Of a DNA stretch of 63,288 nucleotides, positions 51,855-60,383 are shown one piece after another. The number at the start of each line of letters is the position of its first letter. Within the stretch, counting starts at the first letter, position 1. The DNA lies in assembly GCA_047974325.1 (NCBI GenBank), contig JBKECE010000300.1, positions 1 through 63,288 of the forward strand, read 5' to 3'. Under the pieces are notes generated by a model. The model was not told the origin of the DNA. It did no database searches and saw nothing but the letters and a program-made list of their open reading frames with translations. The translations under genes and the position numbers were made by a program. Source of the stretch: QVMP01 sp047974325 (GTDB lineage Bacteria > Bacteroidota > Bacteroidia > Bacteroidales > Dysgonomonadaceae).

Positions 51855-54200
51855 TTATTCTATAACTTCGAAACGTGCAAATTTGAGTAATAGCTGTTTG
51901 ATTCCAGCATTTTCAAATTCGACCGTTGCTTTGCGGCTATCCACATCACCATCAACGGCAGTCACACGTCCAATGCCAAAACGTTCGTGCTTAATAACCG
52001 CACCAACGGCTACATCGTTTGCAGAAGATTTTGCAGACAGCTTGGGTGATGCAAATTTCACTTTCACCATTTTAGGTTTAGGTTTGAGTATATCTTTGTC
52101 TGAGATAGAAACTCTTCTATCGGAATCAATAGTTTGGTTTTCACGTTTTTCCCGATCTCTGTGCACTTTATCCCAGAAATTATCATATTGGTTTTCTTCT
52201 GATGAAAAAAGATTGGACGAACCACCCAGCACACCATCATTCACGTTCAGGTATTCGGGATCGATATCCCGCAAAAAGCGACTCGGATTGCATGGGTTTG
52301 TCTGCCCATTCTTAAATCTGCTTTTAGCATAGCTCAGCATACAGAAATCTTTGGCACGAGTCAGAGCAACATAAAACAAACGGCGCTCTTCCTCCAATCC
52401 TCTATACTCTGACTTTGCCATTGCCGAAGGAAACAAGTCTTCTTCCAAGCCAACAACGAATACATTTTTGAATTCCAAACCCTTTGAAGCATGGATTGTC
52501 ATCATCGTCACTTTTTCCTGTTCCGATTCCTTGTCCGTATCCTGATCTGTCAGCAACGATACTTCGGAGAGAAAATCCATGAGTCCAACATTGCCGTCAC
52601 CTTCTTCCTGACGACTTTCGCAAAACTCGTGAATGCCCGAAAGCAATTCTTGCAGATTTTCCTGACGGCTCATACCTTCGGGTGTCTGATCCTGATAAGC
52701 ATCATGAGCAATACCACTCTGCTTCACGATCAATGTTGCCAGATCATAAGCTGACAGTTCGGGTAATTGCGCCATGAAACCATCTATCGTACTTCTAAAG
52801 TCAGCCAGTTTTTTTGCTGTTCCAGTGTTCACATTCAAATTGAATCCCAACGGGTCGCCCGTAATCTCCCACAGACTCACATTATGAAGTCGGGCAGATT
52901 CAGTCACTTTGTTGATCGTTGTCTGCCCTATTCCCCGTGCCGGAAAATTGACAATACGTTTGAATGCCTCTTCATCAGAAGGATTGACCACCAATCTGAA
53001 ATAAGCTATCACATCTTTTATCTCTTTACGTTGATAGAAAGACAATCCTCCATAGATCCTGTAAGGAATGTTCCGTTTGCGAAGCGATTCTTCAAAAATG
53101 CGCGATTGTGCATTGGTCCGGTAAAGGATCACAAAATCGCTATAAGAAGCTTTCTTCTCACGTCTTATATCAAGTATTTTATTCGCAACGATAATACCTT
53201 CTTCAAAGTCAGAAAATGCACTGGCAATTTCAATTCGTTCGCCTTCATCTTTTTCCGAATAGACCCGTTTTTCTATCTGGTTTGCATTTTTCCGGATAAG
53301 GCTATTTGCTGCGTTCACAATATTTTGGGTAGAGCGATAGTTTTGTTCCAGTTTGAAAGTACGAGCTTCCGGATAGTCTTTCGTAAAATTAAGAATATTA
53401 TCAATGTTTGCTCCACGAAAAGCATAAATGCTCTGCGCATCATCGCCTACCACTGCGACACGGTGATGCTTCTCTCCAAGACTTTTGATGATCTTGTATT
53501 GCGATCTATTGGTATCCTGATACTCATCTACAAGAATATACTGAAATCGTTGCTGATAGCTAGTCAGGACATCCGGAAAATCTCTGAACAAAATATTCGT
53601 AAAATACAAAAGATCGTCAAAATCCATCGTATTAGAAGCTTTCAAGCGCCTGCAATATTCTCTGTATATGTCACGAACTTCTGGGATACGTGCTTTTTGA
53701 TCATACTCTACCTGCTCTTTATTGGCTGCATACATTGTGGGTGAAACCAGATGATTCTTAGCTTTAGAAATGATTGACTGGATAGTACCCGGTTTATATA
53801 CTTTGTCGTCCAATTGCTTTTCTTTGATGATTATCTTTATCAGATTACGCGAGTCGGCCGAATCGGCAATTGTAAAAGTGGATAGAAAACCTAATTTTTC
53901 TGCTTCGCTACGCAAAATTCGGGAAAATACAGAGTGGAAAGTTCCCATCCACAAGCGACGGGCTATTGTCTCGCCAACCAGATCACCGATACGCATGCGC
54001 ATTTCCCGTGCAGCCTTATTGGTGAAAGTGAGAGCAAGGATATTTTGTGGAGCCAAACCCAGTTTCAACAGGTAAGCTATTTTATATGTAAGTACACGTG
54101 TTTTGCCCGAACCGGCTCCGGCGACAATGAGTGAAGGCCCGTCCGAAAATTCGACAGCGGCACGTTGCGATTCATTGAGTTGTTGCAGTAATTTATCCAT
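51855..54200 (-). CDS. UvrD/PcrA-type ATP-dependent DNA helicase
   Basis: A 781-residue superfamily 1A 3'-5' helicase. With ATG 54200 (MDKLLQQLNESQRAAVEF) the Q motif is at the N-terminus and the Walker A AGAGSGKT at residues 27-34. A frame extending to 54254 encodes a non-conserved hydrophobic run and is rejected. Other motifs are TFTNKAAREMR, DEYQDTN (motif II), GDDAQSIYAFRGA (III), LEQNYRSTQNI (IV), TIHASKGLEFKNVFVVG (V) and ALTRAK (VI). The C-terminal 60 residues form the Tudor-like PcrA tail (GAVIKHERFGIGRVTAV). It acts in repair and replication restart. Confidence 0.94.
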   Translation of the reverse strand: MDKLLQQLNESQRAAVEFSDGPSLIVAGAGSGKTRVLTYKIAYLLKLGLAPQNILALTFTNKAAREMRMRIGDLVGETIARRLWMGTFHSVFSRILRSEAEKLGFLSTFTIADSADSRNLIKIIIKEKQLDDKVYKPGTIQSIISKAKNHLVSPTMYAANKEQVEYDQKARIPEVRDIYREYCRRLKASNTMDFDDLLYFTNILFRDFPDVLTSYQQRFQYILVDEYQDTNRSQYKIIKSLGEKHHRVAVVGDDAQSIYAFRGANIDNILNFTKDYPEARTFKLEQNYRSTQNIVNAANSLIRKNANQIEKRVYSEKDEGERIEIASAFSDFEEGIIVANKILDIRREKKASYSDFVILYRTNAQSRIFEESLRKRNIPYRIYGGLSFYQRKEIKDVIAYFRLVVNPSDEEAFKRIVNFPARGIGQTTINKVTESARLHNVSLWEITGDPLGFNLNVNTGTAKKLADFRSTIDGFMAQLPELSAYDLATLIVKQSGIAHDAYQDQTPEGMSRQENLQELLSGIHEFCESRQEEGDGNVGLMDFLSEVSLLTDQDTDKESEQEKVTMMTIHASKGLEFKNVFVVGLEEDLFPSAMAKSEYRGLEEERRLFYVALTRAKDFCMLSYAKSRFKNGQTNPCNPSRFLRDIDPEYLNVNDGVLGGSSNLFSSEENQYDNFWDKVHRDREKRENQTIDSDRRVSISDKDILKPKPKMVKVKFASPKLSAKSSANDVAVGAVIKHERFGIGRVTAVDGDVDSRKATVEFENAGIKQLLLKFARFEVIE

Positions 54201-54219
54201 CAAGATTGTAAAATGAAGA

Positions 54220-54227
54220 CAAAGATA
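54220..54227 (-). promoter_or_regulatory. Bacteroidota -7 element (TATCTTTG on the minus strand) for the UvrD/PcrA helicase
   Basis: CAAAGATA on the plus strand, 20 bases before the helicase ATG at 54200. It lies inside the longer rejected reading frame, which supports the shorter start. Confidence 0.55.
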
Positions 54228-54234
54228 TACAATC

Positions 54235-54276
54235 AAAAAAAGACATCGGCACAACTCCCTAGAAATTGTGCCGATG
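54235..54276 (-). terminator. Rho-independent terminator after ssb
   Basis: A perfect 11-bp stem CATCGGCACAA (54244-54254) with TTGTGCCGATG (54266-54276). On the minus strand it is followed by TCTTTTTTTG, so it ends the ssb transcript just before the helicase promoter. Confidence 0.9.
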
Positions 54277-54309
54277 AAGCTATTTTTTAGACTTTACCTA
54301 TTGTTTATT

Positions 54310-54786
54310 TTAAAATGGCAAATCGTCCGAATCATCACCTCCAAAAGGTTCAGATGCAGGAGCGTTTGTTGCGGTAGTTGGTTGTTGAGACTGGTTCACA
54401 GTTTGAACCGATCCTGCAAAACTATCCTGTCCGGCAGATGAGGCATTATCGCCACGGCGTCCCAGCAATTCGATATTATCGGCATAAATTTCGGTTACAT
54501 ACCGTTTCACACCATTCTGATCGTCGTAAGAGCGTGAGCGTATTTTCCCCTCAATATATACCTGAGTGCCTTTTTTCACAAATTGCTCTGCTACTTTGGC
54601 CAAACCTCGCCAGCAAACAATGTTGTGCCATTCTGTTCTGTCCGGAATTTGCGTACCGTTGGCAGCCGTATAGCCACGTTCTGTTGTTGCCAACGTGAAA
54701 TTTACAACAGCACTGCCATTGTCAAAATATCTGATTTCGGGATCTTTCCCTACATTTCCTATCAATATCACTTTATTTACTGACAT
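54310..54786 (-). CDS. ssb: Single-stranded DNA-binding protein
   Basis: A 158-residue protein with an N-terminal OB fold (SVNKVILIGNVGKDPEIRYF, RTEWHNIVCWRGLAKVAEQFV, GTQVYIEGKIRSRSYDD as separate motifs), then a flexible Gln/Ser/Ala-rich linker and the acidic tip DDSDDLPF that recruits repair proteins. It binds single-stranded DNA in replication and repair. It has its own promoter element and terminator. In many Bacteroidota ssb is followed by gldE and gldD; here it is followed by the helicase gene and gldD is 5 kb away. Confidence 0.96.
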   Translation of the reverse strand: MSVNKVILIGNVGKDPEIRYFDNGSAVVNFTLATTERGYTAANGTQIPDRTEWHNIVCWRGLAKVAEQFVKKGTQVYIEGKIRSRSYDDQNGVKRYVTEIYADNIELLGRRGDNASSAGQDSFAGSVQTVNQSQQPTTATNAPASEPFGGDDSDDLPF

Positions 54787-54820
54787 ACGCTTTCTTTGCT
54801 AAATAATAAATTTATAATCA

Positions 54821-54828
54821 CAAATATA
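54821..54828 (-). promoter_or_regulatory. Bacteroidota -7 element (TATATTTG on the minus strand) for ssb
   Basis: CAAATATA on the plus strand, 35 bases before the ssb start. Confidence 0.5.
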
Positions 54829-54882
54829 TAAATTTTTTCGAGATTTTCAAGACATTATTCATAATCCGGATCCCAGATACGG

Positions 54883-54913
54883 CAATAGCCGCTTCTGACA
54901 GAAACGGCTATTG
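54883..54913. terminator. Stem-loop after dnaJ, possible terminator
   Basis: CAATAGCCG (54883-54891) pairs with CGGCTATTG (54905-54913); an inner TTCTG/CAGAA stem extends it with one mismatch. It lies 28 bases beyond the dnaJ stop. There is no T run on the minus strand, so it may stop transcription poorly or protect the mRNA end. Confidence 0.6.
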
Positions 54914-54940
54914 TATATTATTATTCCGAAAAATTGGAAC

Positions 54941-56077
54941 TTAGTCAAACATTTGCCTGAAATGGCTGAATATTTTCTCTTTTATCGACTTATTGGGTTG
55001 AAAATTAGGAGAGTTTTCCAAACCCGAGAGCGTTGTTTTTTCATTTTCGCTCAAACTTTCAGGAATATAAACACTTACATTTATCAACAAATCACCTGTT
55101 CCATAACGGTTGATGCTGGGCAAACCTTTGTTTTTCAGACGAAGCACTTTTCCAGGTTGAGTTCCGGGATCGATGGTTACTTTTGCCTTGCCGTCTATTG
55201 TCGGCACCTCTACATTGCCACCCAATGCAGCAGTAGAAAAACTGAGCAGAAGATTGTATACCAAATCATTATCATCCCTCAACAATTCAGGGTGTACTTC
55301 TTCTTCGACGATAATCAACAAATCACCATTAATTCCACCATGACGGGCAGCATTTCCCTTGCCACTCATCGACAATTGCATCCCTTCGGCTACTCCTGCA
55401 GGAATATTCAGCGAAATAACTTCTTCGTCTCGAATGATGCCTTCACCTGAACAATGAGGACATTTTTTCGTAATGACTTTTCCTTCTCCACCGCAAGTGG
55501 AGCATGTTGTCTGAGTTTGCATCTGCCCCAGAATAGTATTCACCACACGTGTAGTGCTTCCCGATCCATGACAAGCCGAGCAGGTAGAATAAGCCGTGCC
55601 ACCATCGGCTCCCGTTCCGTTACAATGACTGCAAGCTATGTATTTTTTTACTTTTATTTTTTTCTCGACTCCTGTGGCAATTTCTTTGAGCGTCAGTTTC
55701 ACTTTCACTCGCAAATCCGAACCTCTGTTCATGCGTCGACCACCACCACCGCCGCCAAAACCGCCGAAATGTCCACCAAAAATATCTCCGAATTGCGAAA
55801 AGATGTCATCCATAGAAGAAAATCCACCGCCATAGTGCCCACCAAAACCGCCAGGAGCACTATGCCCATATCGGTCGTATTTAGCGCGCTTTTGTTCGTC
55901 GCTCAACACCTCGTAAGCTTCAGCAGCTTCTTTAAATTTTTCTTCAGCATCCGGATTATCAGGATTTTTATCCGGATGATATTGAATTGCTTTTTTCTTA
56001 TATGCTTTTTTTATTTCTTCGACAGTTGCGGTTGTCGTAACTTCCAGCACTTCGTAATAGTCTCTCTTGTTCGCCAT
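54941..56077 (-). CDS. dnaJ: Chaperone DnaJ
   Basis: A 378-residue type I Hsp40. J domain (1-70) with KRDYYEVLEV and the HPD loop in YHPDKNPD; Gly/Phe-rich region (75-125); zinc domain with four C-x2-C-x-G-x-G repeats (CSHCNGTG, CSACHGSG, CSTCGGEG, CPHCSGEG); then the substrate-binding barrels. ATG 56077 is chosen because MANKRDYYEV is the normal start; the frame continues upstream into the end of grpE only by chance. grpE lies 76 bases upstream and dnaK is not in the window. Confidence 0.97.
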   Translation of the reverse strand: MANKRDYYEVLEVTTTATVEEIKKAYKKKAIQYHPDKNPDNPDAEEKFKEAAEAYEVLSDEQKRAKYDRYGHSAPGGFGGHYGGGFSSMDDIFSQFGDIFGGHFGGFGGGGGGRRMNRGSDLRVKVKLTLKEIATGVEKKIKVKKYIACSHCNGTGADGGTAYSTCSACHGSGSTTRVVNTILGQMQTQTTCSTCGGEGKVITKKCPHCSGEGIIRDEEVISLNIPAGVAEGMQLSMSGKGNAARHGGINGDLLIIVEEEVHPELLRDDNDLVYNLLLSFSTAALGGNVEVPTIDGKAKVTIDPGTQPGKVLRLKNKGLPSINRYGTGDLLINVSVYIPESLSENEKTTLSGLENSPNFQPNKSIKEKIFSHFRQMFD

Positions 56078-56153
56078 TTCGCTGTGAGATTTTTTTATAT
56101 ATTTTATTTTGTAACGCAGAGACAATCCTTTTTCACTTAGGATTGACGTCAAC

Positions 56154-56720
56154 TTATTTTGCGACAATCACTTTCGGGTAACGAATCACTTTGTCACCCA
56201 AGGTATAACCTTTTTGTACACAATCTATTATTTTATCTTTTTGATCATCCTCCATAGCCGGAATCGTTGTCAGAGCTTCATGTTTCTCAACATCGAAAGG
56301 CTCGCCTACAGTTGCAATTTCCTTGACTCCATTCTTTGTCAAAAAAGATATGAATTTGCTATATATAAGGTATATGCCTTCTTTGACAGCAGCCAAATCT
56401 TCAGCTTTATCTATATTTTCTATAGCACGCTCAAAATCATCGACAATGGGTAACAAATCTACCAATATATTTTCTCCACCGGTTTTTATAATATCGGCTT
56501 TTTCTTTCAATGTTCTTTTCCGATAGTTATCAAACTCTGCATGCAGGCGCAAATATGAATTGTTCAGTTCATCATACTGTTCTTGCAAACCTGCGGTTTC
56601 ACTTTCAGACACATTGTCACTCTCGTTGTCAACAAAACCATTATCAATCTGTTCATTTGTCAGATTTTCATTATTTGTTTCTTCATTAGAAACAAAGCCT
56701 TCTCTTTTTTCTTCTGCCAT
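56154..56720 (-). CDS. grpE: Nucleotide exchange factor GrpE
   Basis: A 188-residue dimeric cochaperone that releases ADP from DnaK. An acidic Asn/Glu-rich N-terminus precedes a long coiled coil (about 45-85, with NSYLRLHAEFDNYRKRT), then the beta domain with VGEPFDVEKHEALTTIP and a C-terminal GYTLGDKVIRYPKVIVAK. Length is normal. It precedes dnaJ, and the pair is probably one transcript. Confidence 0.96.
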   Translation of the reverse strand: MAEEKREGFVSNEETNNENLTNEQIDNGFVDNESDNVSESETAGLQEQYDELNNSYLRLHAEFDNYRKRTLKEKADIIKTGGENILVDLLPIVDDFERAIENIDKAEDLAAVKEGIYLIYSKFISFLTKNGVKEIATVGEPFDVEKHEALTTIPAMEDDQKDKIIDCVQKGYTLGDKVIRYPKVIVAK

Positions 56721-56739
56721 ATCTTGTTCTTGTTTTATT

Positions 56740-56747
56740 CAAAAATA
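56740..56747 (-). promoter_or_regulatory. Possible -7 element (TATTTTTG on the minus strand) for grpE-dnaJ
   Basis: CAAAAATA on the plus strand, 20 bases before the grpE start. The motif fits TAnnTTTG but A/T-rich matches like this can occur by chance. Confidence 0.35.
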
Positions 56748-56868
56748 AGTATTACAATCACTTACGTCGAACAGTTAGTTCAATTAAGCAATCATTCATG
56801 ATAATACGTATCCATTTACAACAAATTCTTTGCCAAAGAAAGTCATCAAAAACTATAAAAGTATTTTG

Positions 56869-56876
56869 TATATTTG
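56869..56876 (+). promoter_or_regulatory. Bacteroidota -7 element (TATATTTG) for the SLC13-type transporter
   Basis: Matches TAnnTTTG, 93 bases before the transporter start and divergent from grpE. Confidence 0.45.
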
Positions 56877-56969
56877 CTAATCACAAATTTGTGAACGTTT
56901 TTTCATAGCTTCACTTCATTCAGATTTGTGTATAAAGATGACGATAGACCAAATCAAATATTGCAATAA

Positions 56970-58862
56970 ATGATTTCCGACCTTTTCACCCCTATAAATA
57001 TTACTCTAGCTACACTGATAGTCGCTTCCATTTTCTTTATGAGGGGAAAAGTACGTTCCGACTTGGTGGCTTTGTGTTCGCTACTTGTGCTGATGTTAAC
57101 GGAAATACTCACTCCGGCAGAGGCACTCTCAGGATTTTCCAATTCTGTGGTCATCATGATGATCGGACTGTTTGTTGTTGGTGGAGGCATTTTCAGGACA
57201 GGACTTGCGAAGATGATAAGTAGTAAGATTTTACGCCTTGCAGGAAATAGTGAAACCAAGCTCTTTGTTCTGGTGATGATAGTAACAGCATCTATCGGTG
57301 CTTTTGTAAGCAACACAGGCACAGTAGCCGTAATGATTCCAATTGTGGTGAGTATGGCAGCCGAGGCAAAAATATCGTCACGCAAATTATTGATGCCACT
57401 TGCTTTTGCAAGCAGTATGGGCATATTAACACTGATAAGCACACCGCCAAATATGGTGATTCAGGAAATCCTGATTGATAACGGATACAAACCATTGTCG
57501 TTCTTCTCATTCACACCTGTTGGACTCGTAGCACTGGCTGTGGGTATAGTTCTTTTATTTTTTCTGGGAAAAATATTTCTCTCAAAAGATGACGCCATAG
57601 CGACAAAATCAAAGCAGGGAAAAACATTGGACGAACTGACCGAAGAATATAAGCTGTCGCAAACTCTATATTCACTTGAGGTGGATAAAAAATCAGCACT
57701 GGCTGACAGGACACTTAAAGATCTGAAAATTGCAACTTTGTATAACATAAACATAGCCAAAATAAGCAGGATAACTAAAAAATCGCGTTTTTCTAAAAAC
57801 ATAACCGAAGAGATTGCCGGTCCAAACACGATCATCAGAATTGGTGACACACTGCACTGTAGCGGCTTGAAAGAAGATATAGAAAGATTCATTCATGAGC
57901 AAAACTTACACCAGATAGCTAAGCCGAAAGATCAGAGTGGATTTTTTTCCGATTTCTCCGACATAGGCATTGCCGAAGCATTCATTATGCCTAGTTCGAG
58001 ACTTATAAACAGAAAAATATCGGACACTCGTTTTCGTGAAGAATATAATGTAAACATCATCGGGATTCAACAAAACAAAGGCTATATAACCGATAACATA
58101 CAGAATCAAAAACTTCATGCAGGTGATGCCTTGTTGATACAAGGCACGTGGGATGATATTGCAAATATAGGTCGCACGAGGCAAAATGACCTTGTGCTCG
58201 TGGGGCAACCTCTGGAAGAAGCATCTAAAGTCACGCTCGATTATAAAGCTCCTGTTGCCGCCATCATCATGATAGCTATGGTGTTGGTTATGGTACTGAA
58301 CATTATTCCTGCCGTTACGGCGGTGTTGATTGCAGCGGTATTGATGATAGTTACAGGCTGTTTACGCAATATGGAGGAGGCTTATAACAATATCAATTGG
58401 GAAAGTGTTGTTCTGATCGGAGCCATGTTGCCTATGTCTTTAGCCTTTGAGAAAACAGGAGCAGCTGCTTTGATTTCAGATAAACTCGTATCACAACTGG
58501 GACAATATGGGCCGTATGTTCTGTTGTCAGGAATCTATTTCTCCACCTCGCTACTCACAATGTTTATAAGCAACACAGCCACAGCAGTACTCTTTGCACC
58601 TATTGCCTTACACGCAGCCCAAGGCATGACCGCCCCCGAAGGCATGATCGTGAGTCCCTATCCCTTTTTGTTTGCAGTGACAGTTGCTGCCAGCATGTGT
58701 TTTGCCAGCCCATTTTCGACACCACCAAATGCATTGGTAATGTCAGCCGGGAAATATTCCTTTATGGATTATATTAAAGTGGGGATGCCTTTGCAGATTG
58801 TGATGGGAATAGTCATGATCTTCGTTTTACCCTTGCTATTCCCCTTCTATGTGGAAATTTAA
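56970..58862 (+). CDS. SLC13/DASS-family permease with two RCK_C (TrkA_C) domains
   Basis: A 630-residue inner-membrane protein. Two membrane halves flank a cytoplasmic part. The first half contains GFSNSVVIMMIGLFVVGGGIFRTG and FVSNTGTVAVMIPIV (SNTGTVAVMIP is the substrate and sodium signature). Residues about 210-400 hold two TrkA_C modules (TLKDLKIATLYNINIAKISR; GDALLIQGTWDDI). The second half repeats the pattern with FISNTATAVLFAPIAL. The family moves dicarboxylates, sulfate or other anions with sodium. The RCK_C domains suggest ligand control. Substrate is unknown. It seems monocistronic. Confidence 0.88.
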   Translation: MISDLFTPINITLATLIVASIFFMRGKVRSDLVALCSLLVLMLTEILTPAEALSGFSNSVVIMMIGLFVVGGGIFRTGLAKMISSKILRLAGNSETKLFVLVMIVTASIGAFVSNTGTVAVMIPIVVSMAAEAKISSRKLLMPLAFASSMGILTLISTPPNMVIQEILIDNGYKPLSFFSFTPVGLVALAVGIVLLFFLGKIFLSKDDAIATKSKQGKTLDELTEEYKLSQTLYSLEVDKKSALADRTLKDLKIATLYNINIAKISRITKKSRFSKNITEEIAGPNTIIRIGDTLHCSGLKEDIERFIHEQNLHQIAKPKDQSGFFSDFSDIGIAEAFIMPSSRLINRKISDTRFREEYNVNIIGIQQNKGYITDNIQNQKLHAGDALLIQGTWDDIANIGRTRQNDLVLVGQPLEEASKVTLDYKAPVAAIIMIAMVLVMVLNIIPAVTAVLIAAVLMIVTGCLRNMEEAYNNINWESVVLIGAMLPMSLAFEKTGAAALISDKLVSQLGQYGPYVLLSGIYFSTSLLTMFISNTATAVLFAPIALHAAQGMTAPEGMIVSPYPFLFAVTVAASMCFASPFSTPPNALVMSAGKYSFMDYIKVGMPLQIVMGIVMIFVLPLLFPFYVEI

Positions 58863-59000
58863 TGTTAAAATTTTGCATTTTTCCAAAAAAAAGATTTTAT
58901 TTGCAGCACAATACAATAAATATCACTCGTAATAACTTCTCTAAAAATCCGTTGCCTATAGTTACAACATTACACTTTGAACACTAATATATAAAAGGTA

Positions 59001-59594
59001 ATGAACAAATTGGAATTAATGACTGATGAGGAATTGGTTCAGTCGTATTCTATAGGTGATAATAATGCTTTCGACTGTCTTCTCTACAGACACAAGAGAA
59101 CCATTTTTAATTACATTCTCTTTATTGTAAAAAATAAGGAACTCACCGAAGATATTTTTCAAGAAACTTTCATTAAGGCTATCGTCACTATCAAACAAGG
59201 TCGATACACCGAGAATGGAAAATTTCGTGCTTGGATCACACGCATTGCACACAATTTGATTATTGATCATTTCCGTCAAGAAAAGAATGAAAACACCATA
59301 TCAAATGACGAAGTGCAGGTTGACCTGTTCAACAATATGTCTCTGAGCGACGACACCATTGAGGATAAACTGATCAGCAATCAGATTACGGCAGACATTC
59401 GTAAATTGGTGCAGTTTTTACCGGACAACCAAAGAGAAGTATTGGAAATGCGTTACTACCAGGATATGAGTTTTAAAGAAATATCTGAAACGACAGGTGT
59501 GAGCATCAATACTGCTTTGGGGCGGATGCGCTATGCCATATTGAATATGCGGAAAATGGCTGAAGACAATAAAATGATCTTGACAGCAGAATAA
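59001..59594 (+). CDS. ECF-type RNA polymerase sigma factor
   Basis: A 197-residue sigma-70 family protein with only regions 2 and 4. Region 2 includes YSIGDNNAFDCLLYRHKRTIFNYI and ELTEDIFQETFIKAI, ending with NGKFRAWITRIAHNLIIDHFR (key FRAWITRIAHN). Region 4 reads FLPDNQREVLEMRYYQDMSFKEISETTGVSINTALGRMRYAI (key SFKEISETTGVSINTALGRMRYA). No anti-sigma gene adjoins it: the next gene is gldD after a terminator. Target genes are unknown. In Bacteroidota this subgroup, with no anti-sigma neighbour, may be regulated by abundance; that is inference. Confidence 0.9.
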   Translation: MNKLELMTDEELVQSYSIGDNNAFDCLLYRHKRTIFNYILFIVKNKELTEDIFQETFIKAIVTIKQGRYTENGKFRAWITRIAHNLIIDHFRQEKNENTISNDEVQVDLFNNMSLSDDTIEDKLISNQITADIRKLVQFLPDNQREVLEMRYYQDMSFKEISETTGVSINTALGRMRYAILNMRKMAEDNKMILTAE

Positions 59595-59637
59595 ATTTAT
59601 AACATTATCAATCAAGATATCTCCTATACATAAAATT

Positions 59638-59675
59638 AAAGTCTGGCATCTAATATTAGTGCCGGACTTTTTTAT
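59638..59675 (+). terminator. Rho-independent terminator after the ECF sigma gene
   Basis: AAAGTCTGGCA (59638-59648) pairs with TGCCGGACTTT (59660-59670) with one T-G pair, followed by TTTTA. It lies 43 bases after the stop and before gldD. Confidence 0.85.
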
Positions 59676-59707
59676 ACTTTAGTATCCTTATTATTGTGAT
59701 TCCTGTG

Positions 59708-60271
59708 ATGAAAAAGTTTATATTATTTCTGTTTTTCGCGGCCATATTCATTGGTTGCACTGAGCATACACCCAAACCAACCGGATTCAGCCGGATAGAC
59801 AAACCGACATATACATATAAACAATTTGATGCTCCCGATTTCTCCATCCAATATGCTGGCATTGCAACCATAGAAACTGTACAGAAAGAAGATAAATCAG
59901 GCTATTGGTTCAACATTTTATATCCGAACTATCAGGCAACAATTTATTGTTCCTATATCCCAGTCACAACAAACTCTCTGAAAGATGCTCTGAACGATAG
60001 TTATCACCTCGCTTATTCGCATACCTCGAAAGCTAATGATATAAATCCAACCATATTTCAAGATTATGAGAAAAAAATAAACGGCACCATCTACGATCTG
60101 ACAGGTGATGTAGCTACTCCTATTCAATTTTTTGTAACAGACAGTGTCAGCCATTTCTTACGGGGATCACTCTACTTTGATAATCAAGTGAACACAGACT
60201 CGATTGCTCCTGTTGTGCAATACATCAGAACTGACATCCAAAAAATTATAGAAAACATCAACTGGAAGTAA
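59708..60271 (+). CDS. gldD: Gliding motility lipoprotein GldD
   Basis: A 187-residue lipoprotein. With ATG 59708 the lipobox is FIGC (Cys17); an upstream GTG at 59696 would add only four residues. The GldD motifs PKPTGFSRIDKPTY, WFNILYPNYQATIYCSY, and the Asp/Tyr-rich middle with SYHLAYSHTSKA are present, and the C-terminus ends in an amphipathic helix (TDIQKIIENI). GldD is needed for gliding and type IX secretion in Flavobacterium. Here it is monocistronic, between the ECF sigma gene and a convergent T9SS substrate gene. gldE, often its neighbour, is not in the window. Confidence 0.88.
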   Translation: MKKFILFLFFAAIFIGCTEHTPKPTGFSRIDKPTYTYKQFDAPDFSIQYAGIATIETVQKEDKSGYWFNILYPNYQATIYCSYIPVTTNSLKDALNDSYHLAYSHTSKANDINPTIFQDYEKKINGTIYDLTGDVATPIQFFVTDSVSHFLRGSLYFDNQVNTDSIAPVVQYIRTDIQKIIENINWK

Positions 60272-60311
60272 TCATAAAGTAAACGCCACGTAATCTTTTT
60301 TCAGCAAACCG

Positions 60312-60365
60312 CAAAAGAAAAGAGTTACACCGAAAGGGTTCAACCTCTGCGATGCAACTCTCTTC
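60312..60365 (-). terminator. Terminator after the cobalamin-regulated surface-protein gene
   Basis: AAGAGTTACA (60320-60329) pairs with GCAACTCTCTT (60354-60364) imperfectly. On the minus strand it is followed by TTTTCTTTTGC. It may also stop gldD transcription from the other side. Confidence 0.6.
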
Positions 60366-60383
60366 AAGAAAAACCTATATATG

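Noticed and set aside
52767..53744. A 325-codon open frame on the plus strand
   Set aside because: It lies wholly inside the UvrD/PcrA helicase gene on the other strand, whose seven helicase motifs are intact. The antisense product shows no recognisable domain.
54911..56140. Two open frames of 179 and 228 codons on the plus strand
   Set aside because: Both are antisense to dnaJ, whose J domain and zinc repeats are intact; the frames stay open because of dnaJ codon usage.
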